A stretch of 42,169 nucleotides of DNA from Chitinophagaceae bacterium (lineage in GTDB: Bacteria > Bacteroidota > Bacteroidia > Chitinophagales > Chitinophagaceae): assembly GCA_019638615.1 (NCBI GenBank), contig JAHBTL010000049.1, positions 1-42,169 on the forward strand. The letters are read 5' to 3'. The notes under the pieces were generated by a model. That model searched no databases, had not been told where the DNA came from, and was given only the letters and a program-made list of their open reading frames with translations. Positions within the stretch are counted from its first letter, which is position 1; the number at the start of each line of letters is the position of its first letter. Shown here one piece after another: positions 15,645 to 24,759 of the stretch. A program made the translations under genes and the position numbers.

Positions 15645-17336
15645 ATGAAAACAAAATTTATTCTATGCATCGTGCTGATCTCAGCACAGATCAGTTTTGC
15701 GCAGGAAACCAGATTATGGTTATCCATCGGAGCAGGATTAGACAATACATCTAACGAAAAAATGCATTCAACGGGCAATGGCTTTAATGTACAGGCCGAT
15801 GCCTTTGTGCCTTTTTACAGGAAAGGATGGGATGGTACCGTAAAAGGCGGCTTTGCACTGGGCGTTCATATTGCCGGGAATTATACAGGCATCCGCAATC
15901 CTCGCCCCGATAATGCCGATGTGGCAAGCCGCTACCAGGTATATGGAGGAAAGGTAGCAGTAACTGATCAGTCTGAAGGAAAAATATCAGGGAGCTTTTC
16001 CGGCCTGGCCGGTATCGGGGCCAGGATGGATTGGGGAAAGTTCAACCTTTCTCCTTCTGTCAACCTGGGTTACCTGCATTTTAAGCAAAAAGGATATGTA
16101 CAAACCGGCAGCCTGGACATGAATGGTCAAACCCAGCAAAAGGACCTTGTAAAATCAGAGCGGCAAAGTACCAACGGGCTTGTATATAAGCCACAGTTGA
16201 AAATCGGGTACGATTTTGCGCGCAATTTCAGCTTTTTTGTCAGCCCGTCCATGGTCTTAGGCCCCAAGATCAAACATACCACTTCCTACCTTGTTCCGCA
16301 GGGCGGATTTAATGATAAAAACACTTATGAAGCCAGTCAGTTGGCTAAGGGAACATGGGAAAGCAGCACCGGCGCGGGCAGGTACCGTATCATGGAGCTT
16401 AATGCAGGCATAACAATGTCCATTGGAAAAAGGCAGTCAACTGTAAAACAGTCACAGGGAATGAATTTTGGAGAGAAAGTTGCCGGCGGTCTTCAAAGTG
16501 GCGCTAATGCTAAGACCGTCACAGATTCAAGCAAAGGAGGAAATACAAAACCCGGCGGAGCTGTTTCATCATCTTATGCAGCGGGAAAAGCAGTATCATC
16601 CAATGGCGGATCAGGTACGCCACAAAACATGCCTGCTACTGATTTCAACACTACAAGGAGTAACCGGGACAACAGGCTTTCCACCAATACAGATTCAGAC
16701 AGCAGTATGCCGAAACGTCTTTCCATGACACCCACTACTACCAGGCAAACACAGGGAATGAATTTCGGGGAAAAAGTAACACAGGGGGTAGCGGCAAATC
16801 AAGGCGAGAACCCGTTGTATGAAGGAAATGCTTCAAGTGGAGTCAATCCGATGTATGACCCTAACAAACTGGCTATACCGGGGAGCCCCATTGGCGGTAT
16901 CGTAGTAAAAGGCGGCAAAAATCCCGGAGGAAATAACATTATAGCAGTATCAAATAGTAATGGCGAAGTACTGTTGAACAACCTGGAAGCCGGTAATTAC
17001 CTGTTCCGGATCAGCACGCCGGAACAGCCTGCGGAAAAAAGCATTAATGAAAAAGGAGTCAAACGCAGCGAAAGCGCTGCAATGGCCCGACCCGGGCAAC
17101 CGATTGGAGGAATCATAGTAAAAGGTGGCAAAAACCCCGGCGGAAGCTTCCTGCGTCTTACCGTTGATAATGACGGGCAGATAGGCTTTGAAGTGTTGGA
17201 AGCAGGAAATTATAAACTTATAATAGCCACCCCGGAAGTCAATCAACCGGCACCGGAAAGCACTAACAAGTCAAAGGGAAACATTAAAGAGAGACCTGCT
17301 TCAGGATTAAAGGATACGCTGAAAACGAATGTTTGA
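15645..17336 (+). CDS. Secreted beta-rich protein with internal repeats, function unknown
   Basis: This 563-residue protein has a Sec signal peptide (cleavage after ISFAQ). Residues 20-265 alternate polar and hydrophobic residues like an outer-membrane beta-barrel (SIGAGLDN, FALGVHIAGNYTG, KIGYDFARNFSFFVSPSMV). A low-complexity Ser/Gly/Thr/Asn linker follows, carrying two copies of QGMNFGEKV (about residues 271 and 370). Then come two roughly 45-residue repeats, each starting PGxPIGGIxVKGGKNPGG (about 411 and 483) and ending with LEAGNYxxxI. I do not recognise a named family. A barrel with an exposed repeat tail, involved in surface adhesion or matrix, is a reasonable guess only. Confidence 0.85.
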   Translation: MKTKFILCIVLISAQISFAQETRLWLSIGAGLDNTSNEKMHSTGNGFNVQADAFVPFYRKGWDGTVKGGFALGVHIAGNYTGIRNPRPDNADVASRYQVYGGKVAVTDQSEGKISGSFSGLAGIGARMDWGKFNLSPSVNLGYLHFKQKGYVQTGSLDMNGQTQQKDLVKSERQSTNGLVYKPQLKIGYDFARNFSFFVSPSMVLGPKIKHTTSYLVPQGGFNDKNTYEASQLAKGTWESSTGAGRYRIMELNAGITMSIGKRQSTVKQSQGMNFGEKVAGGLQSGANAKTVTDSSKGGNTKPGGAVSSSYAAGKAVSSNGGSGTPQNMPATDFNTTRSNRDNRLSTNTDSDSSMPKRLSMTPTTTRQTQGMNFGEKVTQGVAANQGENPLYEGNASSGVNPMYDPNKLAIPGSPIGGIVVKGGKNPGGNNIIAVSNSNGEVLLNNLEAGNYLFRISTPEQPAEKSINEKGVKRSESAAMARPGQPIGGIIVKGGKNPGGSFLRLTVDNDGQIGFEVLEAGNYKLIIATPEVNQPAPESTNKSKGNIKERPASGLKDTLKTNV

Positions 17337-17472
17337 TAAATATCTGTAAGTGACGCTGCGGGTATACCGGGCAAACGCATCTGCCTCCGGCAAACTTATA
17401 GATTTTGCATTCACATAACCATCTTCACCTGCCGCAGTCGCCTGCCAGCAAATCTCCTCCATCAAAAACCTT

Positions 17473-18699
17473 TTATCTCATCTCCACCACTTCATTCCTG
17501 CCTATGATGTGGTACAGCTTGATAGTAAGCGCGTGAAAAAGAATTTTGGCATTGGCGTTCCGCTCTATGTAGTAAGCCGCCTTGTCGAGCTCTTCAATAA
17601 TAACCTGGTGTTGGGGTAAGGAAGCGATTTTGTTTAAGCGCAATGCAAAATCCCTTTCCGCGTCCGGCATCATTTCTCCGGCAGCAGGCATTACCTGCAG
17701 GCGTATGCTTTGCTCCAGCAGGTGATTAAAATAACGCAGGAACTGCTTTTGCCTTTCGCGCCCCTGCCGGCTTATCTCTTCAATCCATTTTACCTGCGCC
17801 GCGGGGCCGGTTTTTAAAATAGCGTTCAGCCATTCCCGTAACATCCCCTGCCAGTCGTCGCCCGAATGTTGCAATAACTGCAAAGCCTCGCGGTAATTGC
17901 CTTCGCATACAGAGGCAATCTGTCTTGCCAGCTGAGTATCTGCTTTGGCACGGGTTGTTAAGGCGTTCGCTATATCTTTTATTTCCGGCGACGGCACTTT
18001 TATCAGTTGTGTGCGCGATAGTATAGTGGGTAAGATCAGACTTTCATTTTCCGCTACCAGCAAGAAAAGCGTATGAGGCGGCGGTTCCTCTATCAGCTTC
18101 AATAATTTATTTCCTTCGTTGCCCAGGTATTCGGGCAGCCACATCAGCAATATTTTGTACGTGCTTTCAAAGCTTTTGAGATTCAGCTTGCGGATAATAT
18201 CGGTGCATTCATATGCGGTAATATTTCCCTGCTTGTTTTCTGCGCCAATAAATTGCAACCAGTCGTAGGCGTTGCCGTAAGGATATAGTTTTATAAATTC
18301 CCGCCATTCGGCAATATAATCCGTGCTTAAAGGTTTGTCACCGCTTTTTTTAGGCACTACCGGGTAGGAATAATGAATATCCGGATGGATCATGGCAGCC
18401 GTTTTGGAATAGCCCGTCTGCTTCAACATCCAGTCATCTGCTTCCCGCGCTGTTGTGTGTACGCCCGGGGTTTCTTCCGCCGGCGGTTCTTCTCCAAAAA
18501 GCGAAGCCGTTGCCGGAGCCGCTTTATTACCTGCAGACGAAAAAAGGGTTACATATTCAGCGAATGCAAGCGCCAGTGGCAATGCGCCTGATCCTTCTTT
18601 TCCTAAAAAAAGCAACGCATGGCTGAGCCGGTTGTGGTGCACCAGTTGAAGCAAATGTTGCTTTACTTCGTCCTGTCCTATAATATCAGCAAATAACAT
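17473..18699 (-). CDS. holB: DNA polymerase III subunit delta prime
   Basis: This 408-residue clamp-loader subunit is recognised from the N-terminus FADIIGQDEVKQHLLQLV and the AAA+ fold. It has a degenerate P-loop (GKEGSGALPL, lacking the Walker Lys-Thr, as is normal for delta prime), KLLKLIEEPPPHTLFLLVAEN, and ILSRTQLIKVP in the sensor region. The segment at about residues 52-105, where delta prime normally carries a four-cysteine zinc module, contains no cysteines and is an Ala/Pro/Glu-rich stretch instead. The start ATG 18699 is well supported by the motif position. It is convergent with the upstream secreted-protein gene. Confidence 0.88.
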   Translation of the reverse strand: MLFADIIGQDEVKQHLLQLVHHNRLSHALLFLGKEGSGALPLALAFAEYVTLFSSAGNKAAPATASLFGEEPPAEETPGVHTTAREADDWMLKQTGYSKTAAMIHPDIHYSYPVVPKKSGDKPLSTDYIAEWREFIKLYPYGNAYDWLQFIGAENKQGNITAYECTDIIRKLNLKSFESTYKILLMWLPEYLGNEGNKLLKLIEEPPPHTLFLLVAENESLILPTILSRTQLIKVPSPEIKDIANALTTRAKADTQLARQIASVCEGNYREALQLLQHSGDDWQGMLREWLNAILKTGPAAQVKWIEEISRQGRERQKQFLRYFNHLLEQSIRLQVMPAAGEMMPDAERDFALRLNKIASLPQHQVIIEELDKAAYYIERNANAKILFHALTIKLYHIIGRNEVVEMR

Positions 18700-18740
18700 A
18701 GGGTGCTAAAATACAGTATTCCCGATACCGTGAGGTATGA

Positions 18741-19991
18741 TCAGGAAATTGTTTTAGTGCTTTTGGGAAGTATTTTTTTTGATTTCTCGGCTTTAAGGGC
18801 CTTTTTGGTCGCTTCTCCGTATTTATCCATTACCAGGGCGGCGCTGCCGGTCAGCTCCGCTTCATAACCGGTTGTGGACATAATGATATCTGTATTAACT
18901 GCCAGCTGGGGTATGCAATGTTCGTTCAAAGCCTGCTGTATCGGCGCCTGCCATATCTTTCCTGCGCTGGCTCCTCTTCCGCTCAGCACTACAATACCCG
19001 GGTTGAGCAAATGGATCAGTATGGCAATGCCCCTGCCTATATTATAACCGGCTTCCGATAGCAGTTCAATAGCAAACCTGTCGCCTTTTCCGGCAGAAGT
19101 GATAATGGTTTCGGCGTCTTTTTCAAGATCTTCTTCCCTGCCCGATAACAATTGCTTTAATACAGATACGCGTCCTTTGCTCAATCCTTCTTTTGCTTTT
19201 TCCACAATCACAAACAAAGATGTTTCCGTTTCCAGGCAACCGCTTTTGCCACAACTGCACAATTTCCCGTTATTAAATAAAGGGATGTGGCTGAACTCTC
19301 CCGCAAATCCATTGTCGCCACGAAAAAGTTCCCCGTTCAAAATCATCCCCAATCCCACACCCCAGCCGATATTGATCACCATAGCGTTTTTGCGGTTGCG
19401 TGCGGCGCCAAAACGCAATTCCGCCAGCGCAACGATACTTGAATCGTTTTCAATATTGGCGGGGATACCTGTTTTATGATGGATCAATTCTGTAAGGCTC
19501 TCTTCTTTGGTTGGCAAAAAGGTGTAATTGGCTCCTTTATTGGGATCTACAAAACCAGGCATGCCTATGCCAATGCCCACTATCTTGTTTTTAGGAATAC
19601 CGCTGTTTTCTATTACCTGCTGTATCTTTTCCGCCAGCACCGTTGCTGCCTGTGGATTATCGGCTAATTTCAATTCAAACTTTTCCACCTCTTTAACGTG
19701 CCTGTTTTGCATATCCATAATGGAAATGCGGGTGAAAAACTGGTCCATGGCTACAGCAACCGTATATAAAATATCAGGCTTAAGCGAATACATCAATGGC
19801 CGCCGCCCGCCGCTCGAAGGTGCATAACCCGTTTCAACAACGGTTCCCTCCCTTATCAGCTCGTTAAGCATTTTGGTGGTAAGCGAAAGGCTTTTGTCAA
19901 TTTTATTGCTTAGCTCAGCGCACGACAATAACCCGGAAAAATACAACTGCTTGATAATTTTCTTTTTATACAATAAACTTTTACCAGCCAT
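18741..19991 (-). CDS. ROK family transcriptional regulator (NagC/Mlc/XylR type)
   Basis: This 416-residue protein starts at ATG 19991; a GTG one codon upstream is possible. The N-terminus is a winged helix-turn-helix (KKKIIKQLYFSGLLSCAEL to REGTVVETG, residues 9-55), ending in the SSGGRRP wing motif. The ROK sugar-binding/kinase fold follows, with IGIGMPGFVD, END at 181-183, and the zinc site H235 and C245/C247/C252 in CSCGKSGC. The DNA-binding domain makes it a repressor or activator responding to a sugar or sugar phosphate. It lies downstream of anmK on the same strand, so amino-sugar or peptidoglycan-recycling control is plausible. Confidence 0.92.
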   Translation of the reverse strand: MAGKSLLYKKKIIKQLYFSGLLSCAELSNKIDKSLSLTTKMLNELIREGTVVETGYAPSSGGRRPLMYSLKPDILYTVAVAMDQFFTRISIMDMQNRHVKEVEKFELKLADNPQAATVLAEKIQQVIENSGIPKNKIVGIGIGMPGFVDPNKGANYTFLPTKEESLTELIHHKTGIPANIENDSSIVALAELRFGAARNRKNAMVINIGWGVGLGMILNGELFRGDNGFAGEFSHIPLFNNGKLCSCGKSGCLETETSLFVIVEKAKEGLSKGRVSVLKQLLSGREEDLEKDAETIITSAGKGDRFAIELLSEAGYNIGRGIAILIHLLNPGIVVLSGRGASAGKIWQAPIQQALNEHCIPQLAVNTDIIMSTTGYEAELTGSAALVMDKYGEATKKALKAEKSKKILPKSTKTIS

Positions 19992-20087
19992 CACTATAAA
20001 ATTATTTGAAGAATGACTTGCTTCTTCATCAAGTTAATACAAGTTTTTTATAAAAAAAATCATGCCTCCTTTAACTCTAATGCAGGC

Positions 20088-21203
20088 TCATGCCTCAGCC
20101 CCCATCCATACGGCGCCTCCGATATTATTGCGCGCGGCCCCGGTTACAGACGCGAGGCAGTTGTTTTCTTCCCGCCAGCGCAGTACGCCTATCAATGCCA
20201 TGATCAATGCTTCTTTATACCGTATGATGTTTTCATCGGGCAATACTATTTCAATAAGTAAAGGTGCCAGGCGCTCCTGTATTTTTTTTACAAGGTAGCG
20301 GTTGAATGCTCCCCCGCCGGTTACCAGCATTTTCCTGGGTACCGGCGATCCGGCATGATCTGTTTTTGCATCAATGGTCAATGCGGCATTTCTTACCTGT
20401 TCTGCTATATGCACGGTATACGTATGCAGGGCATCGTATATGTTATGGTTGCCCGTTTCCTGCTTTATAAGGGGGTAAACGACATCGTTCCCAAAGCTGT
20501 TGGACAGCGATTTGGGAAAGTCTTGCTTATAATAGCTTAGATCATTCAGCATGTGCAGCAGCGAAGCATTGAGCGACCCTGCTTCAGCCATTTGCCCTCC
20601 ATCATCCAATTCATAACCCGCTTCGTTTGCCAGTAAGTTCAGCACGCGGTTAGCCGGGCAGATATCAAATGAAAGATACGTTTCGTTTTGATGATAAGAT
20701 ATATTGGCAATGCCGCCTATGTTCAGACAAAAATCAAAATCGTTAAACAACAGTTTATCGCCTACGGGAACAATGGGCGCTCCCTGCCCTCCAAGCGCAA
20801 CATCCATGGACCTCAGATCTGTAATTACCGGCAGCCCGGTTTGCGCGGCAATAGCGGCTCCGTTTCCCAACTGGGCGGTTAATTTTTCCCGGGGAAGATG
20901 AAAAGTGGTGTGTCCGTGAGAGGCGATCAGTTGTACCTGGTATTGTAATTGATGTTTGTTAATAAATGTATTGACCTGTTCGCCCGTCCAATGACCAAAC
21001 GCTACATCTAATAACTGGTAGTTCAGTGCATTAAGCTGTATGGATGATTCTAATTTATGCTTCCAGTCCGGAGTATATTCACAACATTCCACTGCCTTTA
21101 TATCAAACTCCCATTTTCCTGCGTTTTCATGAAATTGGACGTAAGCAATATCCAGCCCGTCTAAAGAACTGCCGCTCATGAGGCCAATAGCTTTATAAAT
21201 CAT
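20088..21203 (-). CDS. anmK: Anhydro-N-acetylmuramic acid kinase
   Basis: This 371-residue cytosolic enzyme converts 1,6-anhydro-MurNAc plus ATP to MurNAc-6-phosphate in peptidoglycan recycling. Diagnostic motifs are the N-terminal phosphate loop GLMSGSSLDGLD (7-18), LASHGHT-type IASHGHTTFH (93-102), DLRSMDVALGGQGAP (129-143), NIGGIAN (161-167), and D180 in FDICPAN at the position of the catalytic Asp of the Escherichia coli enzyme. Its length matches the family (about 370). It is followed by a ROK regulator 96 bp away; no murQ or nagZ is in the window. Confidence 0.96.
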   Translation of the reverse strand: MIYKAIGLMSGSSLDGLDIAYVQFHENAGKWEFDIKAVECCEYTPDWKHKLESSIQLNALNYQLLDVAFGHWTGEQVNTFINKHQLQYQVQLIASHGHTTFHLPREKLTAQLGNGAAIAAQTGLPVITDLRSMDVALGGQGAPIVPVGDKLLFNDFDFCLNIGGIANISYHQNETYLSFDICPANRVLNLLANEAGYELDDGGQMAEAGSLNASLLHMLNDLSYYKQDFPKSLSNSFGNDVVYPLIKQETGNHNIYDALHTYTVHIAEQVRNAALTIDAKTDHAGSPVPRKMLVTGGGAFNRYLVKKIQERLAPLLIEIVLPDENIIRYKEALIMALIGVLRWREENNCLASVTGAARNNIGGAVWMGAEA

Positions 21204-21235
21204 TAAAGAAATTTTAGATTACAATTTGCAGCATT

Positions 21236-21243
21236 TAGATTTG
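21236..21243 (+). promoter_or_regulatory. Possible -7 box for upp
   Basis: TAGATTTG fits the Bacteroidota -7 consensus TAnnTTTG, 53 bp before the upp start. The -33 position holds only a T-rich stretch (TTTT at 21212-21215), so support is partial. Confidence 0.35.
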
Positions 21244-21296
21244 TGCGTAAAACTATTGATTTACACTGAACTATTGGAAACCAAACTCAATGCTAT

Positions 21297-21947
21297 ATGG
21301 TTATAAACCTTAACGGGCAGCATTCTTTAGTAAGTAACTGGATTGCCGAGATCAGGGATGTGGAAGTTCAGGGCGACAGGATGCGCTTCAGGCGTAACCT
21401 GGAACGAATTGGCGAGGTGATCGCTTACGAAATCAGTAAGGATCTGGACTGGGTGGAAAAGGAAGTGCCTACACCGCTGGGTATATCTATGTGTAAAGTT
21501 TTAAAAGATCAACCGGTGCTTGCAACGATTTTAAGGGCCGGGTTGCCATTACACCAGGGATTATTGAACTATTTTGATAAAGCCGACAATGCTTTTATTT
21601 CGGCATACAGGAAACATCACCGGGACGGATCGTTTGAAATAAACATTGAATATGTTTCGTGCCCCGACCTGGAAGACAGGATTTTGATCATTTCTGATCC
21701 CATGCTTGCAACAGGTGCTTCGCTGGTAAAAACCATACAGTTTTTAAAAGCGGAGGGTAAACCGAGGGAAATACATGTGGTTGCTGCCATTGCATGCACT
21801 GTGGGCATTGAGTTCGTTCGCCGTGAAGAGCCCGGAGTTAAAGTATGGTGCGGAGCCATTGATGACGAACTTACCGCCAAGGGATATATTGTTCCGGGGC
21901 TGGGCGATGCAGGCGATCTGGCTTTTGGAGCGAAAGTTCAATCATAA
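21297..21947 (+). CDS. upp: Uracil phosphoribosyltransferase
   Basis: This 216-residue pyrimidine salvage enzyme converts uracil plus PRPP to UMP. The PRPP-binding loop DPMLATGAS lies at 134-142, with ILRAGLPLHQG at about 78-88 and the C-terminal uracil-binding GYIVPGLGDAGD. Size and motif order are standard. It is divergent from anmK and lies 36 bp upstream of the PorP/SprF gene, with which it may be co-transcribed. Confidence 0.96.
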   Translation: MVINLNGQHSLVSNWIAEIRDVEVQGDRMRFRRNLERIGEVIAYEISKDLDWVEKEVPTPLGISMCKVLKDQPVLATILRAGLPLHQGLLNYFDKADNAFISAYRKHHRDGSFEINIEYVSCPDLEDRILIISDPMLATGASLVKTIQFLKAEGKPREIHVVAAIACTVGIEFVRREEPGVKVWCGAIDDELTAKGYIVPGLGDAGDLAFGAKVQS

Positions 21948-21983
21948 TCCAAATATTCGTAACTTGAAAAACAATTGAACGGG

Positions 21984-22997
21984 ATGAAAAAGATCCTTTA
22001 CTTACTGCTGGCAATGACTGTTTGTGTGAGTACGTATGCGCAGGACCCACACTTTTCCCAGTTTTTTGCTTCTCCGCTTACACTTAATCCCGCGTATACC
22101 GGCAAGTTTGACGGAACCTTTCGTGTAGCGGGCAACTATCGTAACCAATGGCCTACCATCAACAACGCCTATACTACTGCCACCGCATCGGTTGATTTTA
22201 ATATACTGCAGAACCGCATCCCTGAGTTCGACACCTGGGGTATTGGCATTATGGGTATGAACGATCAAAGCGGTAATAAGATACTTAATAATAATTTTAT
22301 ATCACTTTCTACCGCCTATCATAAGGCACTGGATGAAAACGGGTATCACACCGTTACTGTAGGCTTCCAGGGCACTTACGCCAACAAACGACTTGATATT
22401 TCGAAAGCCGATTTTGAAGATGAGCTCACTGCACTGGGTTTTACGGGCGTTACGCAGGAGGTATTTAATAACAACAACAATGTTGCCGTCAATTATTTTG
22501 ATGTAAATGCCGGATTGTTGTATTCGGGCAGCACCAATGGCGAAAATAATTTCTACCTTGGTGTATCGTCTTACCATGTCAGCCGCCCTAAGGAATCTTT
22601 CATGGGAGGGAACTTTATTCTCAATCCCCGGGTCACCATTCACGGTGGCGGCTATGCGCCCATCAGCAGGATCACCAGCTTTCATGGAAGCTTCATTCAT
22701 CAACGCCAGGCCGGGGCTACTGAAACCGTGGTGGGCGGCGCGTTTGATTTCAACCTGAACGATGATGCAGATATGCCTGCTAACCTGTATGCAGGCTTGT
22801 GGTACCGCTTTGGCGACGCGTTCATTCCCTATGTAGGGATTGAATTTGCAGGATTAAGGCTTGGTTATACGTATGATGTCAATAATTCTTCTTTGAGCAC
22901 CGCATCGCAAAGGCGCGGCGGCAACGAAATCTCTCTCATTTTTGTAAAAAAACCTTCCGACCCCAGCAGGAAGAAACTGGGATGTCCTAAGTTTTAA
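21984..22997 (+). CDS. Type IX secretion system membrane protein, PorP/SprF family
   Basis: ATG 21984 is chosen over a TTG nine bases upstream because it starts a clean signal peptide (MKKILYLLLAMTVCVSTYAQ), giving 337 residues. The mature N-terminus DPHFSQFFASPLTLNPAYTG is the PorP/SprF hallmark, and the rest is an outer-membrane beta-barrel. Family members anchor or accompany type IX secretion and gliding adhesins at the outer membrane. Many genomes carry several paralogues, often next to a large adhesin gene; none is adjacent here, so its partner is unknown. Confidence 0.93.
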   Translation: MKKILYLLLAMTVCVSTYAQDPHFSQFFASPLTLNPAYTGKFDGTFRVAGNYRNQWPTINNAYTTATASVDFNILQNRIPEFDTWGIGIMGMNDQSGNKILNNNFISLSTAYHKALDENGYHTVTVGFQGTYANKRLDISKADFEDELTALGFTGVTQEVFNNNNNVAVNYFDVNAGLLYSGSTNGENNFYLGVSSYHVSRPKESFMGGNFILNPRVTIHGGGYAPISRITSFHGSFIHQRQAGATETVVGGAFDFNLNDDADMPANLYAGLWYRFGDAFIPYVGIEFAGLRLGYTYDVNNSSLSTASQRRGGNEISLIFVKKPSDPSRKKLGCPKF

Positions 22998-23058
22998 GTG
23001 GTTTGAAGTTTATGGTTTGTTGTTTAAATTACTGATAGCTGACTGCTGATAGCTTTTT

Positions 23059-24159
23059 TCAATCCAGCAGCGCATACACTACAAAGCTCGCCAGCCAGTG
23101 TTCGCCACCGTAATTACCGCTTACAACATGCGGGAGCGCTTCTGCTAAATGTGTAACGGAGGATCTCATCAGCAATTTACGGGCAGGATGTACAGCAGGT
23201 AAAGTATTTGCCAGCCCCTTCATGCACCGGCTCCTGCTGAAGCACAAACCGTCCAGGTGCACGATCTGATAATCCGTTCTGTCGGATACTACGGGCAGGT
23301 TGGTAAGGTGTTTAATGCCGGCAGGCGTAATGAACTGTTGAAACCAGTTCAGGAATGCCTGTCTGGGTAATACTCTCTGCATCAGGTCTGCTTCTTCCAG
23401 TGCAGGCGAAAGAAAGTCGGCGCCATCGGGTTCCCACGAGGCGGGCGCATTTTTATCTTTCAGGTACAGCTTCTTTGCGTGGTCTGTTATGGAACGTTCA
23501 AAAATAGTATCCTTTACTGCTTTGGCATAATCGAGCGTGTGTACCAGTCCAAAGGCAGTATTAGGATGAACGCCTGTACGGTTGGGGTAAGTTTGTTTGG
23601 GAATAAATTCCATCCAGCGCTGCACGATCAGCTTTGTAAGAGGTTGCAGCGCACTATGCCATCGTTTTCCGTCTTCATCATTCCAATCCAATAGTTCCGC
23701 ATCAAGCCGCAGCAGCCAGGCCCAGCCGTAAGTTCTTTCCCAGGCTTTTGCCAGAGGCGCTTCAAAATATTGAGCTTCTGCAGCAATATGAGCGGCTGTA
23801 ATGGTTTGATTAATGGCCTTGCGGATAGCGGTTGCTTCCGGTAAGTCCGGGAACTTTTTCAGCAGCTTTATCATCATCCAGTGACCGTGTACACAACTGT
23901 GCCAGTCAAAGCATCCAAAAAAAGCCGGGTGTTGTTGCCGTGGCGTCATTACATGGTCGCTATCGCTTGTCGAAGTATGACTGGTTTTATTGGGATACTC
24001 CTGGTCGATGCATTTCAGCGGAAGGGCAGCCAGCAAAGACGCTCCTTTGGCAGTAAGCTCAAAGCCTGAACTGTCTTTCCTGATTGTGAACAATTCGTTT
24101 ACCTGTCCGAAAGAATGAACAGCCATCATCCAAAAGCAACAAACCAGGATTGATCTCAT
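23059..24159 (-). CDS. Secreted DUF2891 family protein
   Basis: ATG 24159 begins a signal peptide (MRSILVCCFWMMAVHSFGQ); the frame extends upstream only to a GTG at 24186. The 366-residue protein has the strongly conserved DUF2891 block HPAFFGCFDWHSCVHGHW (residues 77-94, four histidines), and its sequence suggests an all-alpha fold reminiscent of alpha/alpha-toroid enzymes (YGWAWLLRLDAEL). Catalytic activity is not established for the family. The gene is isolated: it is convergent with the PorP/SprF gene and followed upstream by a long repeat-rich gap. Confidence 0.9.
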   Translation of the reverse strand: MRSILVCCFWMMAVHSFGQVNELFTIRKDSSGFELTAKGASLLAALPLKCIDQEYPNKTSHTSTSDSDHVMTPRQQHPAFFGCFDWHSCVHGHWMMIKLLKKFPDLPEATAIRKAINQTITAAHIAAEAQYFEAPLAKAWERTYGWAWLLRLDAELLDWNDEDGKRWHSALQPLTKLIVQRWMEFIPKQTYPNRTGVHPNTAFGLVHTLDYAKAVKDTIFERSITDHAKKLYLKDKNAPASWEPDGADFLSPALEEADLMQRVLPRQAFLNWFQQFITPAGIKHLTNLPVVSDRTDYQIVHLDGLCFSRSRCMKGLANTLPAVHPARKLLMRSSVTHLAEALPHVVSGNYGGEHWLASFVVYALLD

Positions 24160-24248
24160 ACAAAATGTATTAAAATGTTCAGGCACTTACGTGTGTCTTA
24201 AAAGTAAATGTAAACAAAGGTTGTTGGAAAAAATGATCGTCATTGCAA

Positions 24249-24376
24249 TAAACCATTAGTGGGACTAAAGCGCTTTGAAAATGACAGGGAAGGTTGTGGT
24301 GTCTGGCACTATCCCCATAGTTCATTCCTCTTCCTTTTGTTTGTCATTCCGTCCCAATCCCCCGAATGTTCGGGGG
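24249..24376. repeat. Dispersed repeat, copy B, ending in a perfect GC hairpin
   Basis: This is the partner of 12580-12651 (24/25 and 35/39 matching bases in its two blocks). It has a 31-bp longer spacer and an intact terminal hairpin, 24359-24366/24369-24376 (CCCCCGAA with loop TG). In copy A this hairpin has decayed. Confidence 0.75.
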
Positions 24377-24538
24377 GGAGAGGAATCTATAGCAAAAGGC
24401 TATAAATATGTAAGCAGTGACTGGCGCGAAGATAGATGCCTCCCCTTATGGGATCGGCATGAGCAAGCAGTGGTACATCATCACTTATACTGTTGTTCAG
24501 TATACTTGTCATAATCTGTCATTGGGAGCCAGACTGAC

Positions 24539-24640
24539 TCAAAAGTATTACGAATGATGAGAGGAGAAGCAATCTCAACGATTGAACTGGCGTTGGGACT
24601 GCTTCGTCCGCTGCAATATGCCTTTAATTCAATACAACCT
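24539..24640. repeat. Palindromic repeat copy, nearly identical to the copy at 25488-25580
   Basis: Both copies read CAAAAG, ATTACGAATGATGAGA, GGAGAAGCAATCTCAACGAT and, after a variable loop, GACTGCTTC. The inverted core GGAGAAGCA/TGCTTCGTCC can form a hairpin. The family also includes 1-143, 25109-25178 and 25336-25410. Confidence 0.75.
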
Positions 24641-24759
24641 GCGGTCGGTATGCCAATGACATATCATCCAGTTTGCTATTTATCAACTGGTTATGAACTT
24701 CAATTTGTTGTTCCACAAACCCGGTTTTCCTTTCAACTACAATCCCTCCGCTTTTTTCT

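Noticed and set aside
17473-18699. Missing Walker lysine in the delta prime P-loop as a sign of inactivation
   Set aside because: A degenerate P-loop is normal for delta prime, which does not hydrolyse ATP in the clamp loader.
23030-23058. Possible terminator near CTGACTGCTGATAGCTTTTTT
   Set aside because: The stem is only about four base pairs; the sequence is more likely a simple direct repeat of CTGATAGC.
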